Positions 8,555 through 17,927 of a stretch of DNA of 64,000 nt are shown in pieces. The notes under the pieces were generated by a model. The model had not been told where the DNA came from, ran no database searches, and saw only the letters and a list, made by a program, of their open reading frames with translations. The stretch spans positions 1-64,000 of the forward strand of contig BNUQ01000006.1 of the NCBI GenBank assembly GCA_025997475.1, given 5' to 3'. Each line of letters starts with the position of its first letter. The stretch's first letter is position 1. The stretch is from Planctomycetales bacterium. Lineage in GTDB: Bacteria > Planctomycetota > SZUA-567. The translations under genes and the position numbers were made by a program.

Positions 8555-8983
8555 ATGGCGGCAATTACGCTCTATGAATTAGTCAAAGAAGTTCCACCGA
8601 TGTTGCAATCAATCGCGGGCGGACACGGCGGTGGCGGTGGCGCGGGAATGATTGGCGGCATCATCGGCGGCGCGCAACGAGGAGCGTCGCACGCAGAAGG
8701 TGCCTACAACAGCACCCAACCATTAGGAGAAAGCGGAAGTCGTAAGATAACCCAAGCGTTTTGGTCGGCGGTGGGCGCGATGAGAGGGCGCGTGAGTGAC
8801 GTTGGAAACGTGGCATTCGGCGGTGCGGCAGGGGCAAGATTGATGGCGAAAGCCGCTGAAAGCAACGCCAAAAAGGAAGAAGTTGGCGGCACGGCTTCAA
8901 GCGGCACAAGCACAACCGGCAACGCTTCCGTTAATCCGAGTGAAGCCCGCGCCGCGCAAGAAATTTTGACCCCCAAAAATTAA
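8555..8983 (+). pseudogene. TrbL/VirB6-like C-terminal remnant
   Basis: 142 codons are readable from an ATG, but the frame is open back into the IS, so the true gene was longer. The Gly/Ala/Ser-rich sequence with GGGGGAGMIGGIIGGAQRGA and GAMRGRVSDVGNVAFGGAAGA resembles the soluble tail of TrbL/VirB6 channel proteins. It is followed by small transfer-region genes. If correct, it is the last trace of the mating-pair formation cluster. Assignment rests on composition and context only. Confidence 0.45.
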
Positions 8984-9038
8984 GCGGTTATTTTTTTTCA
9001 TCGCCGCAAGCGCGGCACAGCACAAAGGAGGCAACGCA

Positions 9039-9401
9039 ATGGCTACGGAACCAATCACGCCGCCGAAACCCGAATTTTCCCGCGAGAAACGGGTCTATTT
9101 ATCCATCTTTGCGGTGATGGGCGCATTTTTAATCGTTGTTCTCGCCGCCGAACTCTGGGCGCATCACAAAATCGATAACGACCTCTGGAAGCAAACGGTC
9201 GTCATCGAAAACAGCGAAAGAACGTTGACGAAACTCGAAACGCTGGTCAGCCAAATGGAAACGTTGCTGACCCAAATAAAGGATGAAGAGATTAAAGAGG
9301 AAAGAGAATTATCGGCGCTCGAACAGGTGAATAAAGACGAAAAGGCGGCTCTCGAACGCATCGAAAAAGCGGTCGCGCCCGCTCCGGCGACCGGCAAATA
9401 A
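9039..9401 (+). CDS. Small membrane-anchored coiled-coil protein
   Basis: 120 residues: one transmembrane helix at about 20-41 (YLSIFAVMGAFLIVVLAAEL), then a long heptad-rich helix (about 50-110) of Glu/Lys/Leu. Not a family I recognise. Good ribosome site AAAGGAGG before ATG 9039, and 12 bases separate it from the next gene, so the two are probably co-transcribed. In this setting it may belong to the transfer apparatus or entry exclusion, but nothing in the sequence proves it. Confidence 0.75.
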   Translation: MATEPITPPKPEFSREKRVYLSIFAVMGAFLIVVLAAELWAHHKIDNDLWKQTVVIENSERTLTKLETLVSQMETLLTQIKDEEIKEERELSALEQVNKDEKAALERIEKAVAPAPATGK

Positions 9402-9413
9402 AGGAAAAACAAA

Positions 9414-9704
9414 ATGGGAATTGTCGAAATGTTGAAGCAACCGGATTGCCCGCGTTGCGAAGACGCCAAAGCAATGCTCACGAAACTCGGCTATCAAGTC
9501 GTCGAAATTTCAGTCGGGACGTTAATCAGTCGCCCCGACCGCGACGACTTGATGGCGGCGGTTTCCGACAACAACGGGCAAGTGCCGCTAATGCGGTTGC
9601 AAGGCGAGCGGTGGGTAACGGCGGTGGAAGAACTGTTTGAATTGAATCGCGCCCACGATGAGAATCGCGCCCACGATGACCGCGACAAAGGTGTGTCGTG
9701 GTAA
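9414..9704 (+). CDS. Glutaredoxin-like protein
   Basis: 96 residues with a thioredoxin-fold redox motif CPRC near residue 12 (QPDCPRCEDAKAMLTKLGY), then VPLMRLQGERWV in the position of the cis-Pro loop. Probable role: reduction or shuffling of disulfides, in the cytosol since no signal is seen. The C-terminus carries two copies of an NRAHD unit. Follows the coiled-coil gene closely with AAAGGAAAAAC as ribosome site. Confidence 0.75.
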   Translation: MGIVEMLKQPDCPRCEDAKAMLTKLGYQVVEISVGTLISRPDRDDLMAAVSDNNGQVPLMRLQGERWVTAVEELFELNRAHDENRAHDDRDKGVSW

Positions 9705-9705
9705 A

Positions 9706-9803
9706 AATTTTCTTTTTGGCGTTGATAACCGGCATTTTTCGACACCAAAAAGAAAGGTGACGCGGGAATGTCGCGGTAATTTTTTCTTTTTGGCGTCTAA
9801 AAA
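9706..9803 (+). promoter_or_regulatory. Repeat-rich leader of topB
   Basis: Contains CTTTTTGGCGT twice in direct orientation (about 9715 and 9787) and once inverted as CACCAAAAAG (about 9743). Between them is GCGGGAATGTCGCGGTAA (about 9763-9780), which recurs in the same relative position and orientation upstream of the relaxase gene (22137-22165, minus strand). It is likely a shared control element of the integrated element. Confidence 0.6.
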
Positions 9804-9815
9804 ATGGAGAGAGCA

Positions 9816-11444
9816 ATGCGTTTATTTATTGCGGAGAAGCCGGAGTTGGCACAGGCGATTGCCGATGGATTGGGCGGCGGCAAGAAGAACGAAAAGGACG
9901 GTTACCACGATTGCGGCGACGATTGCGTAACGTGGTGTTTCGGTCATATGTTACGCTTGTGCGAACCGCACGAATACGACAAAAAATACGCCGAGTGGAA
10001 TTTGGCGGACGTGCCGTTTTCCTTTATTCCGTGGCGCAAAGCCCCCAACGATAAGTGCGATGAAGATGACGAGAGAAGTAAGAAATTTGTCGAACACCGA
10101 TTAAAGCAACTCGACAACGTTCTCGCACTTATCAAAAAAGCCGACTCGTTTGTCCACGCCGGCGACCCAGACGCGGAGGGACAATTACTCATCGACGAGA
10201 TTTTGGCTTACGCCGAAAATAAAAAGCCGGTCAAGCGAGTTCTCATCAATGACTACACGCCAGCGTTAGTGAAAAAGTCATTGGCGAATTTGCGCGACAA
10301 TGCGGAGTTTGCCGGAATGTCGTCGTCGGCGTTAGCGCGACAAGTCGGCGACCAATTTTATGGTTTCAATCTGTCGCGGCTCTACACGTTGACGGCGAAG
10401 CAAGCCGGTTATACCGGTGGCACGTTGTCGGTCGGTCGCGTGCAAACGCCGATTTTGGGTTTGGTCGTGCGGCGCGACCGCGAGAACGCCGACCATAAAT
10501 CCAGTTTTTACTACACCGTTACCGGCAATTTCACGGTGGATAATTTGGCGTTTCCGGCGACGTATCAAGTCGCGGATAACGATGCCAAAGACGAGAAAGG
10601 ACGGTTGACCGACGAAGCGCAAGCGAACGCGATTGCCGCCGAAGTGAGCGGCGCGTCGGCGCAAATCCGCGAAACAAAAACCGCCGAGAAACAAAAGCCC
10701 GCGGCGTTGCCTTACAACTTGCTGAAACTGCAAACGGACGCGGCGCGGCTTTACAAAATGAAACCGCGTGCGGTTAAAAGCATCACGCAAGACCTGCGCG
10801 AGAAACATCACCTCATCACCTACAACCGCTCGGACTGTCAGTATTTGAGCGAAGAGCAACACGCCGACGCGCCGGAAGTGTTGGCGGCGATTTCAGCGAC
10901 CAATCCCGACCTTGCCGGGGCGGTCAACGGCGCGGACGCGAAAATCAAAGGGCGCGTTTTCGACAGTTCCAAAATCACGGCTCACCACGCGATTATTCCG
11001 ACGATTAGCACCGCGAATTTCAACAATCTTTCGACCGACGAACAAAAGATTTACACGCTCATCGCGCGGGCGTATGTCGCGCAGTTTTATCCGCCGTATC
11101 GCTATGAACAGACGACGGTGGAGTTAGCCGTTGGCGACCGGAATTTCCGGTGCTTAACGCACGTTCCCGTCGCGGCGGGGTGGAAGTCGCTATTCGCCGA
11201 AACTGATTCTGACGCCAAAGGAAAAGACGATGAAGCGACTGATGACGGCGACTGTAATTTGTCGTTGAGAGAACTCCGCGACGGACAAGCGGGGCAATGC
11301 GTTAGCGCGGCGGCGGCGAAAAGTGAAACGCAACCGAAACGCCTTTACACAATGGCAACGCTTTTGACCGACCTCACCAAAGTTGCGCAATACATCAAAG
11401 ACGAGCGCATCAGAAAATTACTCATTCAACATTTCGCTCGCTAA
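9816..11444 (+). CDS. topB: DNA topoisomerase III (TraE/TopB type)
   Basis: 542 residues from ATG 9816, chosen over ATG 9804 because GGAGAGAG then lies at proper spacing. Toprim domain at the N-terminus (MRLFIAEKPELAQAIAD; acidic triad in HAGDPDAEGQLL), type IA core (GRVQTPILGLVVRRD) and the active-site Tyr in LITYNRSDCQYL, followed by TAHHAIIPT. It relaxes and decatenates DNA through a 5'-phosphotyrosine link. Shorter than chromosomal TopB (about 650), lacking C-terminal zinc modules, like element-borne copies. RP4 has an analogue, TraE, in the same transfer region. Confidence 0.92.
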   Translation: MRLFIAEKPELAQAIADGLGGGKKNEKDGYHDCGDDCVTWCFGHMLRLCEPHEYDKKYAEWNLADVPFSFIPWRKAPNDKCDEDDERSKKFVEHRLKQLDNVLALIKKADSFVHAGDPDAEGQLLIDEILAYAENKKPVKRVLINDYTPALVKKSLANLRDNAEFAGMSSSALARQVGDQFYGFNLSRLYTLTAKQAGYTGGTLSVGRVQTPILGLVVRRDRENADHKSSFYYTVTGNFTVDNLAFPATYQVADNDAKDEKGRLTDEAQANAIAAEVSGASAQIRETKTAEKQKPAALPYNLLKLQTDAARLYKMKPRAVKSITQDLREKHHLITYNRSDCQYLSEEQHADAPEVLAAISATNPDLAGAVNGADAKIKGRVFDSSKITAHHAIIPTISTANFNNLSTDEQKIYTLIARAYVAQFYPPYRYEQTTVELAVGDRNFRCLTHVPVAAGWKSLFAETDSDAKGKDDEATDDGDCNLSLRELRDGQAGQCVSAAAAKSETQPKRLYTMATLLTDLTKVAQYIKDERIRKLLIQHFAR

Positions 11445-11500
11445 AAATAACGCAACGCCGTATAATGCGTGACATTTTCAATTCAAAGGAGATGAATTCG

Positions 11501-13738
11501 ATGACCACACCGCCGCTGTTTGCCAACATAAACTTCACCGCGCTTGCTGATGATGCCGCGTTCAAAGAGGACAGCGTCCGCGAGCGGCTCATTTTGCCGT
11601 TGCTTAATGCGCTCGGCTATGGCGAAGAAAATATAATTCGTAGCAAAACGCTACAACATCCGTTTCTAAAAATCGGGAGCAAAAAGCGTCCGATTAAACT
11701 GATTCCCGATTATACGCTAAAACTCGGCGATCGCTTCGCGTGGGTCTTGGATGCCAAAGCCCCCAATCAAAAAATCGTCGCTGACGACAATGTCGAGCAA
11801 GTTTATTGCTACGCAACACACCCTGAGATTCGGAGTAATTACTTTGTGTTGTGCAACGGCGTAGCGTTATCCGTGTTTCGGACGGCAGACACGGATAAGC
11901 CGATTTTATATTTTCGACTGGCGGAAATCGCGCAACATTGGCAAGCATTATCGGCACTGCTTGCGTCAACCAACTTCATTGCGCAACCGCAAGCGGCGTT
12001 TCCCTGTGTTGTCGGTCAGCCGTCATTTGATTACGCCACTCGCCCTCTACTCAATGAGATTCCGGTAAAAAAACAAGCCGCAAAACGTCATTTCGGTTGC
12101 AATGCCTATTTTACGCGGCAAACGTGGAATGTAGTTCGGGATTATATCAATAATTTTAGCAAACAAGGTGATTTAGTATTAGACCCATTTGGGGGTAGCG
12201 GTATTACCTTGGTCGAAGCACTAATGTCTGGACGCAATGGAATACATGTTGACTTGAATCCATTATCTATTTTTATCGCCAAATCGTTAATTGCTCCGGC
12301 AAGCAAAGCATCTTTATTGGAAGCATTAGCGGATATAAAAATCAAATATGAGCGAATCGAACCTAAAACTAACGCTGAGGTGTTACGCGCAATCAGTAAC
12401 TACGAACAACCAACAAACTTGCCACTACCCCAAAATTCCGATGTAAAAACCGTTAAAGAATTATTTTCAAATAGACAGTTGGCGCAATTGTCGCTGTTGA
12501 AGCATCTGATAAAAAGAATAAAAAATCAAAACATCAAAGATTCTTTATTACTGGCTTTCTACAATACTCTAACTGTTTGCAACTTAACTTTCCACGAAAC
12601 TCCACAGCGGAAAGGATTAGGCGGGCATCATTTTGGTTTTTATTATCGCTACCGGATGGCTTACTCGCCAATAGAACTGCCCATAATTGACGTTTTTGCT
12701 ACAAAGGTAAAGCGAATTATTGCCGGCAAACAAGAAATGGAGTATTTTATCAATGAAAAAACCGTCAGAAATGCGCAAATACAGAAGGGAACAGCGACAA
12801 ACCTTTCATTTATTGATAGTGAGAGTATTGATTATATTTATACCGACCCGCCTTACGGTAAAAATATCCCATATTTAGATTTATCGGTGATGTGGAATGC
12901 GTGGTTGGACTTGAATGTTACCGAGACAGATTATGAGCAGGAGGCAATTGAGGGCGGCGAACACGATAAAACCAAAAATGACTATAACCAACGTATTGCG
13001 CAAAGTATTAGGGAAATGTATAGAGTGCTAAAATTTGACCGTTGGCTATCATTTGTTTTTGCGCATAAAGACCCCGAGTTTTGGCATTTGATAACCACGA
13101 CGGCGGAAAGTTGTGGATTTGAATATGTCGGTGCGGTGGCGCAGAAAAATGGACAGACCAGTTTCAAAAAGCGTCAACATCCGTTCACGGTTTTGTCGGG
13201 ACAGTTAATTATCAATTTCCGTAAAGTTCGCAATCCGAAGGCAATACTAAAAGCCAATTTGGGGATGGATTTTGGCAAAGCGGTAATGCAGACCATCGAA
13301 GGCGTGATTGCCAAAAACAACGGCGCAACGTTGGAACAAATAAATAACGAGTTAATTCTCACGGGGTTGGAAATGGGATTTTTGGACTTACTAAAAAAAG
13401 AGTATTCTGATTTAACGCCTTTGTTGACTGACAATTTCGATTATGACGAAGAAACTGACGCTTTTACTATTCGGAAAAACCGGAAATTTAAGACGTCAGT
13501 TCCGTTAGAATTGCGCATCAAATTTTATCTTGTTAGCTATTTGCGACGAATGGCGCGCGAGCAAAAAAACGCTTCGTTTGACGAAATAGTTCTGCATATA
13601 ATGCCGCTATTGAAAAATGGCGTTACGCCAGAAACGCAAACTATTCTCACGGTGTTGACCGAAATCGGAATACGAGTCGGCGATGGTTGGCGGATAAAAC
13701 CGTCAGAAAGCGGATTATTCGACGCAGAAATTGTGTGA
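11501..13738 (+). CDS. PD-(D/E)xK nuclease-like domain fused to DNA methyltransferase
   Basis: 745 residues from ATG 11501 (AAGGAG nine bases upstream; the ATG at 11465 has none). Residues about 15-140 resemble the HsdR N-terminal domain of type I restriction enzymes, with a PD(69-70)...DAK(84-86) pattern of the PD-(D/E)xK nucleases. Residues about 195-560 form an N6/N4-type methyltransferase: FTRQTWNVVRDYI, motif I DPFGGSG (229-235) and motif IV DPPY (449-452). The C-terminus looks like winged-helix modules. It could be a single-chain restriction-modification enzyme or a protective methylase. The second half is clearly more AT-rich than its neighbours, suggesting recent acquisition. Confidence 0.8.
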   Translation: MTTPPLFANINFTALADDAAFKEDSVRERLILPLLNALGYGEENIIRSKTLQHPFLKIGSKKRPIKLIPDYTLKLGDRFAWVLDAKAPNQKIVADDNVEQVYCYATHPEIRSNYFVLCNGVALSVFRTADTDKPILYFRLAEIAQHWQALSALLASTNFIAQPQAAFPCVVGQPSFDYATRPLLNEIPVKKQAAKRHFGCNAYFTRQTWNVVRDYINNFSKQGDLVLDPFGGSGITLVEALMSGRNGIHVDLNPLSIFIAKSLIAPASKASLLEALADIKIKYERIEPKTNAEVLRAISNYEQPTNLPLPQNSDVKTVKELFSNRQLAQLSLLKHLIKRIKNQNIKDSLLLAFYNTLTVCNLTFHETPQRKGLGGHHFGFYYRYRMAYSPIELPIIDVFATKVKRIIAGKQEMEYFINEKTVRNAQIQKGTATNLSFIDSESIDYIYTDPPYGKNIPYLDLSVMWNAWLDLNVTETDYEQEAIEGGEHDKTKNDYNQRIAQSIREMYRVLKFDRWLSFVFAHKDPEFWHLITTTAESCGFEYVGAVAQKNGQTSFKKRQHPFTVLSGQLIINFRKVRNPKAILKANLGMDFGKAVMQTIEGVIAKNNGATLEQINNELILTGLEMGFLDLLKKEYSDLTPLLTDNFDYDEETDAFTIRKNRKFKTSVPLELRIKFYLVSYLRRMAREQKNASFDEIVLHIMPLLKNGVTPETQTILTVLTEIGIRVGDGWRIKPSESGLFDAEIV

Positions 13739-14114
13739 TAGCATCCTCCTGCCGGCGACGCGAACGCTGAAAACGTTATCAAATGTAGTATGCGAAAGAG
13801 CCATATCATTAAGAACCTATCTTTTTATCAATTTTTGGGAAATAAGTGCCGCGAATGCGAGGCGATGCAAGTCCGATAATTTGGGGTTTTCTTTTCCCTA
13901 CGCATCAATAGACCTGTTCAATAACCGCCGAAATAAAAATGGGCAATCGGGGGCATCGTTTCGACAAAATCAGGTTTTCCAGATTCGCCGAGGAACTTGC
14001 TGTCCCGACCGCTTTCGAAGTTTCTTTTCATTGTAACGTCAATATTTTAAGTGCATTACAGGTTGAAATCTAACGGTTATCGAACCACTCTAATAACTTA
14101 TTCCTCTAATTTTG
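13739..14114. other. Intergenic region, no gene seen
   Basis: 376 bases between converging genes. It holds one solo copy of the TAGACCTGTTC motif (about 13911) also found in the element at 1105-1271. A 101-codon reading frame here has no recognisable content or ribosome site. I see no RNA gene or clear terminator. Confidence 0.5.
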
Positions 14115-15752
14115 CTAAGAAATTCCATAATTTTTAGCGGCGGAAAATTGCCGTCCGAAAACGGCTTCCAGCACCATACTCTTGATGTTGTTGCGTTGAT
14201 TGGCGTGTTGCGCGGAGAAATCGGCGACCGCCGGAAAATCCGTGATTAAATAATTCGTCAAATCGTTGCGGCGGTTTTTTGCCGCCGCTTCATTGACGTT
14301 ATTTTCTTTTACGCGGTCGGTTGTTTCATTCCAAATAAGTTCTTCTTCTTCCTCCGGTTCCGGCTCGCGACCAACCGGCGCCAGCATCGGCATTCGCTCG
14401 CGATAATCAGCCGTAACGGCATTGCGCCACGCGGTCATATCTTCGCGGCTCATCGTTGACTTTACCGTTTCGCCGCTTGCCATTGCGCCGCGAATCATCT
14501 GCGCCATATCCTTTGCCAACGGCGCCACAACTTTTTCATAAAAACCGCCGGAACCGCCGGCGCCGCCGCGTTGCCGGTTGTAGTCGAGATACTCGGTAGC
14601 CGGATTGACGAGATTTATCGTGAACGTATCCGCCTGCGGATTAAATTCGTCGGCGATTTTTTTCTGATACGTATAGCCGACGCGGTCAGTCCAGAGATTA
14701 TCGCTAATCACCACCGCGTCCGGTTGACCGGCGGCAAAAGTGAAATTGCGTATTTGCCGGTAAGTCGTCGAGCGATAGTCCTGTCCAATCTCGCCGCCCG
14801 TCGTTACCTGCATTTCATTCAGGTTATTGGTGAAATACCGCGCGCCTTCGTCGTAGCCGGTTATTTCCGCCAAATCGGCGTAAGCAATTTGGTCGCTCAC
14901 TTGCTTGAATTGCCGATAAAGAGCGCCGCTATTTTCTACCAAGTCGTTGACTCTTTCGCTCGCTCCCTCGCCGCCGCCAACCACGTAGGCGTTTAACGCC
15001 GGATTGCCGCTATCGTCGCCGCCAAACGAAAACCGGACATAACCGCCTTCGGCGAGCGTTACGCCGGCGCGTTTCAATAGGTCGGCGGCGAGCGTCGCCA
15101 AATCGGAACTGACGCCGGCGGCGGCGTTATTTTGGGCGTCGGCGGCGTCAAGATATTCGCGCAAATCGAAGTCAACTTGCGTCTGCAATTCGTCGTTTTG
15201 CCGGTTGCGCCAGTTGTCGAGAAACTTCTCCATTGCCGGCGAATTGGCGGCGCGATAAACCGCGTTGGTAACGGCGCTGATTTCGTGGCGTCCGTCTATA
15301 GCCGCGCCCCAAATGTCGGCAACCGCCGTCAACGACGACTGCGGTTGACCGGAGTTGGCGCGAAGCAACTCGCTTAGTACGCCGTCCATTCCGCCCATCG
15401 TGTTGGAAAGCGTGAGGCGCGGCGCCTCTTTCACTGCAAAACCATCGGCGCGCATAATTTCGTCGAAGCGGCGCATCGCTTCCGGTTCGGCATATTGGTC
15501 GCGCAAACCGGCGAGAATCGCGTCGTAATTTTTCGCTTGTTCGGCGCGTCCATCTTTGGTGTGCAAATCGGCGGTTGGCGCCGCGTCGTGTTCGGCGACC
15601 CATTGTTGCGCGGCGGCGGAAATTTCGACGCTGTCGGCGTATAAGGATAAATTGCCGTTGGCGGTCGCCGCCGCGCCGTGCGGGAGAGACGCGCCGCGAA
15701 AAGCGGTTGAATATAAACCGTAATTTTCGGCGCCGGCGATAGCGTTAAGCAT
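14115..15752 (-). CDS. Unrecognised 545-residue cargo protein
   Basis: I do not recognise this family. It starts well (GGAGGATGAAAA before ATG 15752), has no signal peptide or membrane helix, and is mostly acidic and Ala/Asn-rich. Near residue 40, SLYADSVEISAAAQQWV is like a short segment seen in flagellin-associated and exported proteins. A Gly-rich loop sits at about 400 (RGGAGGSGGF), and an EPEPEEEEE run near 475. Codon use matches the rest of the element. It stands alone between the methyltransferase and traG. An exported or translocated substrate is possible but unsupported. Confidence 0.7.
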   Translation of the reverse strand: MLNAIAGAENYGLYSTAFRGASLPHGAAATANGNLSLYADSVEISAAAQQWVAEHDAAPTADLHTKDGRAEQAKNYDAILAGLRDQYAEPEAMRRFDEIMRADGFAVKEAPRLTLSNTMGGMDGVLSELLRANSGQPQSSLTAVADIWGAAIDGRHEISAVTNAVYRAANSPAMEKFLDNWRNRQNDELQTQVDFDLREYLDAADAQNNAAAGVSSDLATLAADLLKRAGVTLAEGGYVRFSFGGDDSGNPALNAYVVGGGEGASERVNDLVENSGALYRQFKQVSDQIAYADLAEITGYDEGARYFTNNLNEMQVTTGGEIGQDYRSTTYRQIRNFTFAAGQPDAVVISDNLWTDRVGYTYQKKIADEFNPQADTFTINLVNPATEYLDYNRQRGGAGGSGGFYEKVVAPLAKDMAQMIRGAMASGETVKSTMSREDMTAWRNAVTADYRERMPMLAPVGREPEPEEEEELIWNETTDRVKENNVNEAAAKNRRNDLTNYLITDFPAVADFSAQHANQRNNIKSMVLEAVFGRQFSAAKNYGIS

Positions 15753-15980
15753 TTTTCATCCTCCGTGATTTAACGTGTTGGAAAACAGTTGAGAAAACAA
15801 ATTGTCTTCATTAGCGGACGCGCCGCGAAAAACTTTAACGGCAATTGATGAATTTTTTTGCCAATCGGTAATCAGCGAGAATAAGCCGAGTTTATTCGCA
15901 ACAATGGCGGCGGATAAAAAATAAACGAACTGAACAATCAAATCGGTGAGAGCGGCGAACAGGCGCGAAAGTGGCGGCGA

Positions 15981-17927
15981 ATGACTATCGCCGTCATTCT
16001 TTTTAGTTTTACGGCGGGTTTTGTCGTCGCGACGCAGTATTTTGCGCGGACGTGCGGTTACGATGCCGCGCTCGGCTTTAACGTTTCCGGGTGGTATTTC
16101 CCCGCGATGATTGTCGTGTGGATAATCAAATGGTATAGCGTCCCGACGCTGACCGAACCGTTGCATTTGTCCGCGATACTCGGTGTTGCCGTCGCCGGTG
16201 GCGGCACTTTTATTTTTATGATTGCCAGTCATATCGCGAAACAGTCGGCGCGAGGCAACGCCATTTTGCACGGCTCGGCGCATTGGGCTAACGAAGAAGA
16301 AGTCCGCCGCGCCGGATTGCTCGATAACGCCGACGGCGTGTATGTCGGCGCGTGGAAAGACAAGCGCGGCAAGATTCACTACTTGCGCGATTCGGGTCCG
16401 GCGCACGTTCTTTGTTTCGCGCCGACCCGAAGCGGCAAGGGCGTTGGCTTGGTCTTACCGACGTTACTCTCGTGGCAACACAGCGCGATTGTCGCCGACC
16501 TCAAAGGTGAACTCTGGGAGTTGACTGCCGGTTGGCGGCAAGAACACGCTAAAAACAAAGTCATTCGCTTTGAGCCGGGCAATCCGAACGGTAGCGCAAA
16601 ATGGAATCCGTTTGACGAAATCCGTATCGGCACGGAATACGAATTTGCCGACGTGTCGGATTTGTCGCGGATTATCGTTGACCCTGCCGGCAAAGGGCTT
16701 GACGACCATTGGGCGCGGACGGCAAACGACCTGCTCACCGGTTGCATAATGCACTTGCTCTACAAGCGTAAATGCGAACAAGAAAAAGATGATAAAGACA
16801 AGACGCCAGAGGAAAAAGAACACCCCACCGAAGCGACGCTAACCGCGCTTGACCGGATGCTCGCCAACCCGGACAAACCGGTCGCCGCGCTATTTGAAGA
16901 AATGAAAACTTATCCCCATCACGGCAAGAGCGGCGATAAGCCGCTTGTCCATCCGGTCGTCGGCTCGTCGGCGCAAAAAATTATGGACAAGCCGGACAAC
17001 GAACGCGGAAGCGTGATTTCCACCGCGCAATCATTTCTCGAACTTTACCGCGACCCGACGACCGCGAAAAACACGGCGTCATCGGGTTTCAGTATCGCCG
17101 ACTTAATGAATTACGTTTCGCCGGTGTCGCTTTACCTCATCACCACGCCGGACAACAAAGACCGGCTTTGCCCGTTGTTGCGGATTTTCATCAATTGGTT
17201 TCTGACGAAATCCACGACGCGGGAGGCGTTGCAATTTACAGACGGACGCACGGCAATGAGCGCGAAGCATCGCTTGCTGATGATGATGGACGAGTTTCCG
17301 TCGTTCGGCAAACTGCCGCAAATTGCGAGCGGTTTAGCGTTTATCGGTGGCTACGGCATTAAGGCGTATTTAATCACGCAGGACTTGTCGCAGTTGTATG
17401 AGCGTTACGGCAAGGACGAATCCATTACGTCGAATTGCCACGTGCAAGTGGCGTTTCCGCCGAATCGCTTTGAAACGGCGAAGTATTTGTCGGATATGCT
17501 TGGCACGACGACGGTCAAAGAAGAGCATTACCAAACGTCCGGCAAGCGGATAGCGATATTCAACGATTCGGTCAACAAGAGTATCAACCTGACGCAACGC
17601 CCGTTGCTGACGCCGGACGAGACGATGACGCTTCCGGGCGCGAAAAAGAATCAAGCGGGGGATATTGTCGAAGCGGGCGATATGGTGGTGAAAGTGGCGG
17701 GCTTTGCGCCGATTTACGGCAAACAACCGCTGTATTTCCAAGACCGGATTTTTTTAGCGCGAGCGAAACTTCCCGCCCCCAAAGAAACGGACAAAATCGA
17801 AAAAATTAGCGAGGGGAAGACGGATAAAAGCGACGAAGGAGTTAGCAACGAGGCGAGCGAAGTAAGCGAGAAGAAGGGCAAAGAAGCAAGTGAGGAAAGC
17901 GCCCCCGCCGCAGGGATTTTATCGTGA
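15981..17927 (+). CDS. traG: Type IV coupling protein TraG/VirD4
   Basis: 648 residues, close to RP4 TraG along its length. N-terminal hydrophobic segments anchor it in the inner membrane. HGSAHWANEEEV and GVYVGAWKDKRG precede Walker A APTRSGKGVG (about 144-153), and Walker B is LLMMMDEFPSFGKL (about 431-444). DESITSNCHVQVAFPPNR and QRPLLTPDETM also follow RP4. It pumps the relaxase-DNA complex to the secretion channel. The C-terminal 50 residues are Lys/Glu/Ser-rich and not conserved. No strong ribosome site. Its 3' end overlaps the convergent gene by nine bases. Confidence 0.96.
   Translation: MTIAVILFSFTAGFVVATQYFARTCGYDAALGFNVSGWYFPAMIVVWIIKWYSVPTLTEPLHLSAILGVAVAGGGTFIFMIASHIAKQSARGNAILHGSAHWANEEEVRRAGLLDNADGVYVGAWKDKRGKIHYLRDSGPAHVLCFAPTRSGKGVGLVLPTLLSWQHSAIVADLKGELWELTAGWRQEHAKNKVIRFEPGNPNGSAKWNPFDEIRIGTEYEFADVSDLSRIIVDPAGKGLDDHWARTANDLLTGCIMHLLYKRKCEQEKDDKDKTPEEKEHPTEATLTALDRMLANPDKPVAALFEEMKTYPHHGKSGDKPLVHPVVGSSAQKIMDKPDNERGSVISTAQSFLELYRDPTTAKNTASSGFSIADLMNYVSPVSLYLITTPDNKDRLCPLLRIFINWFLTKSTTREALQFTDGRTAMSAKHRLLMMMDEFPSFGKLPQIASGLAFIGGYGIKAYLITQDLSQLYERYGKDESITSNCHVQVAFPPNRFETAKYLSDMLGTTTVKEEHYQTSGKRIAIFNDSVNKSINLTQRPLLTPDETMTLPGAKKNQAGDIVEAGDMVVKVAGFAPIYGKQPLYFQDRIFLARAKLPAPKETDKIEKISEGKTDKSDEGVSNEASEVSEKKGKEASEESAPAAGILS

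Noticed and set aside
13731..14036. 101-codon frame after the methyltransferase
   Set aside because: No ribosome site, no motif, irregular codon use.
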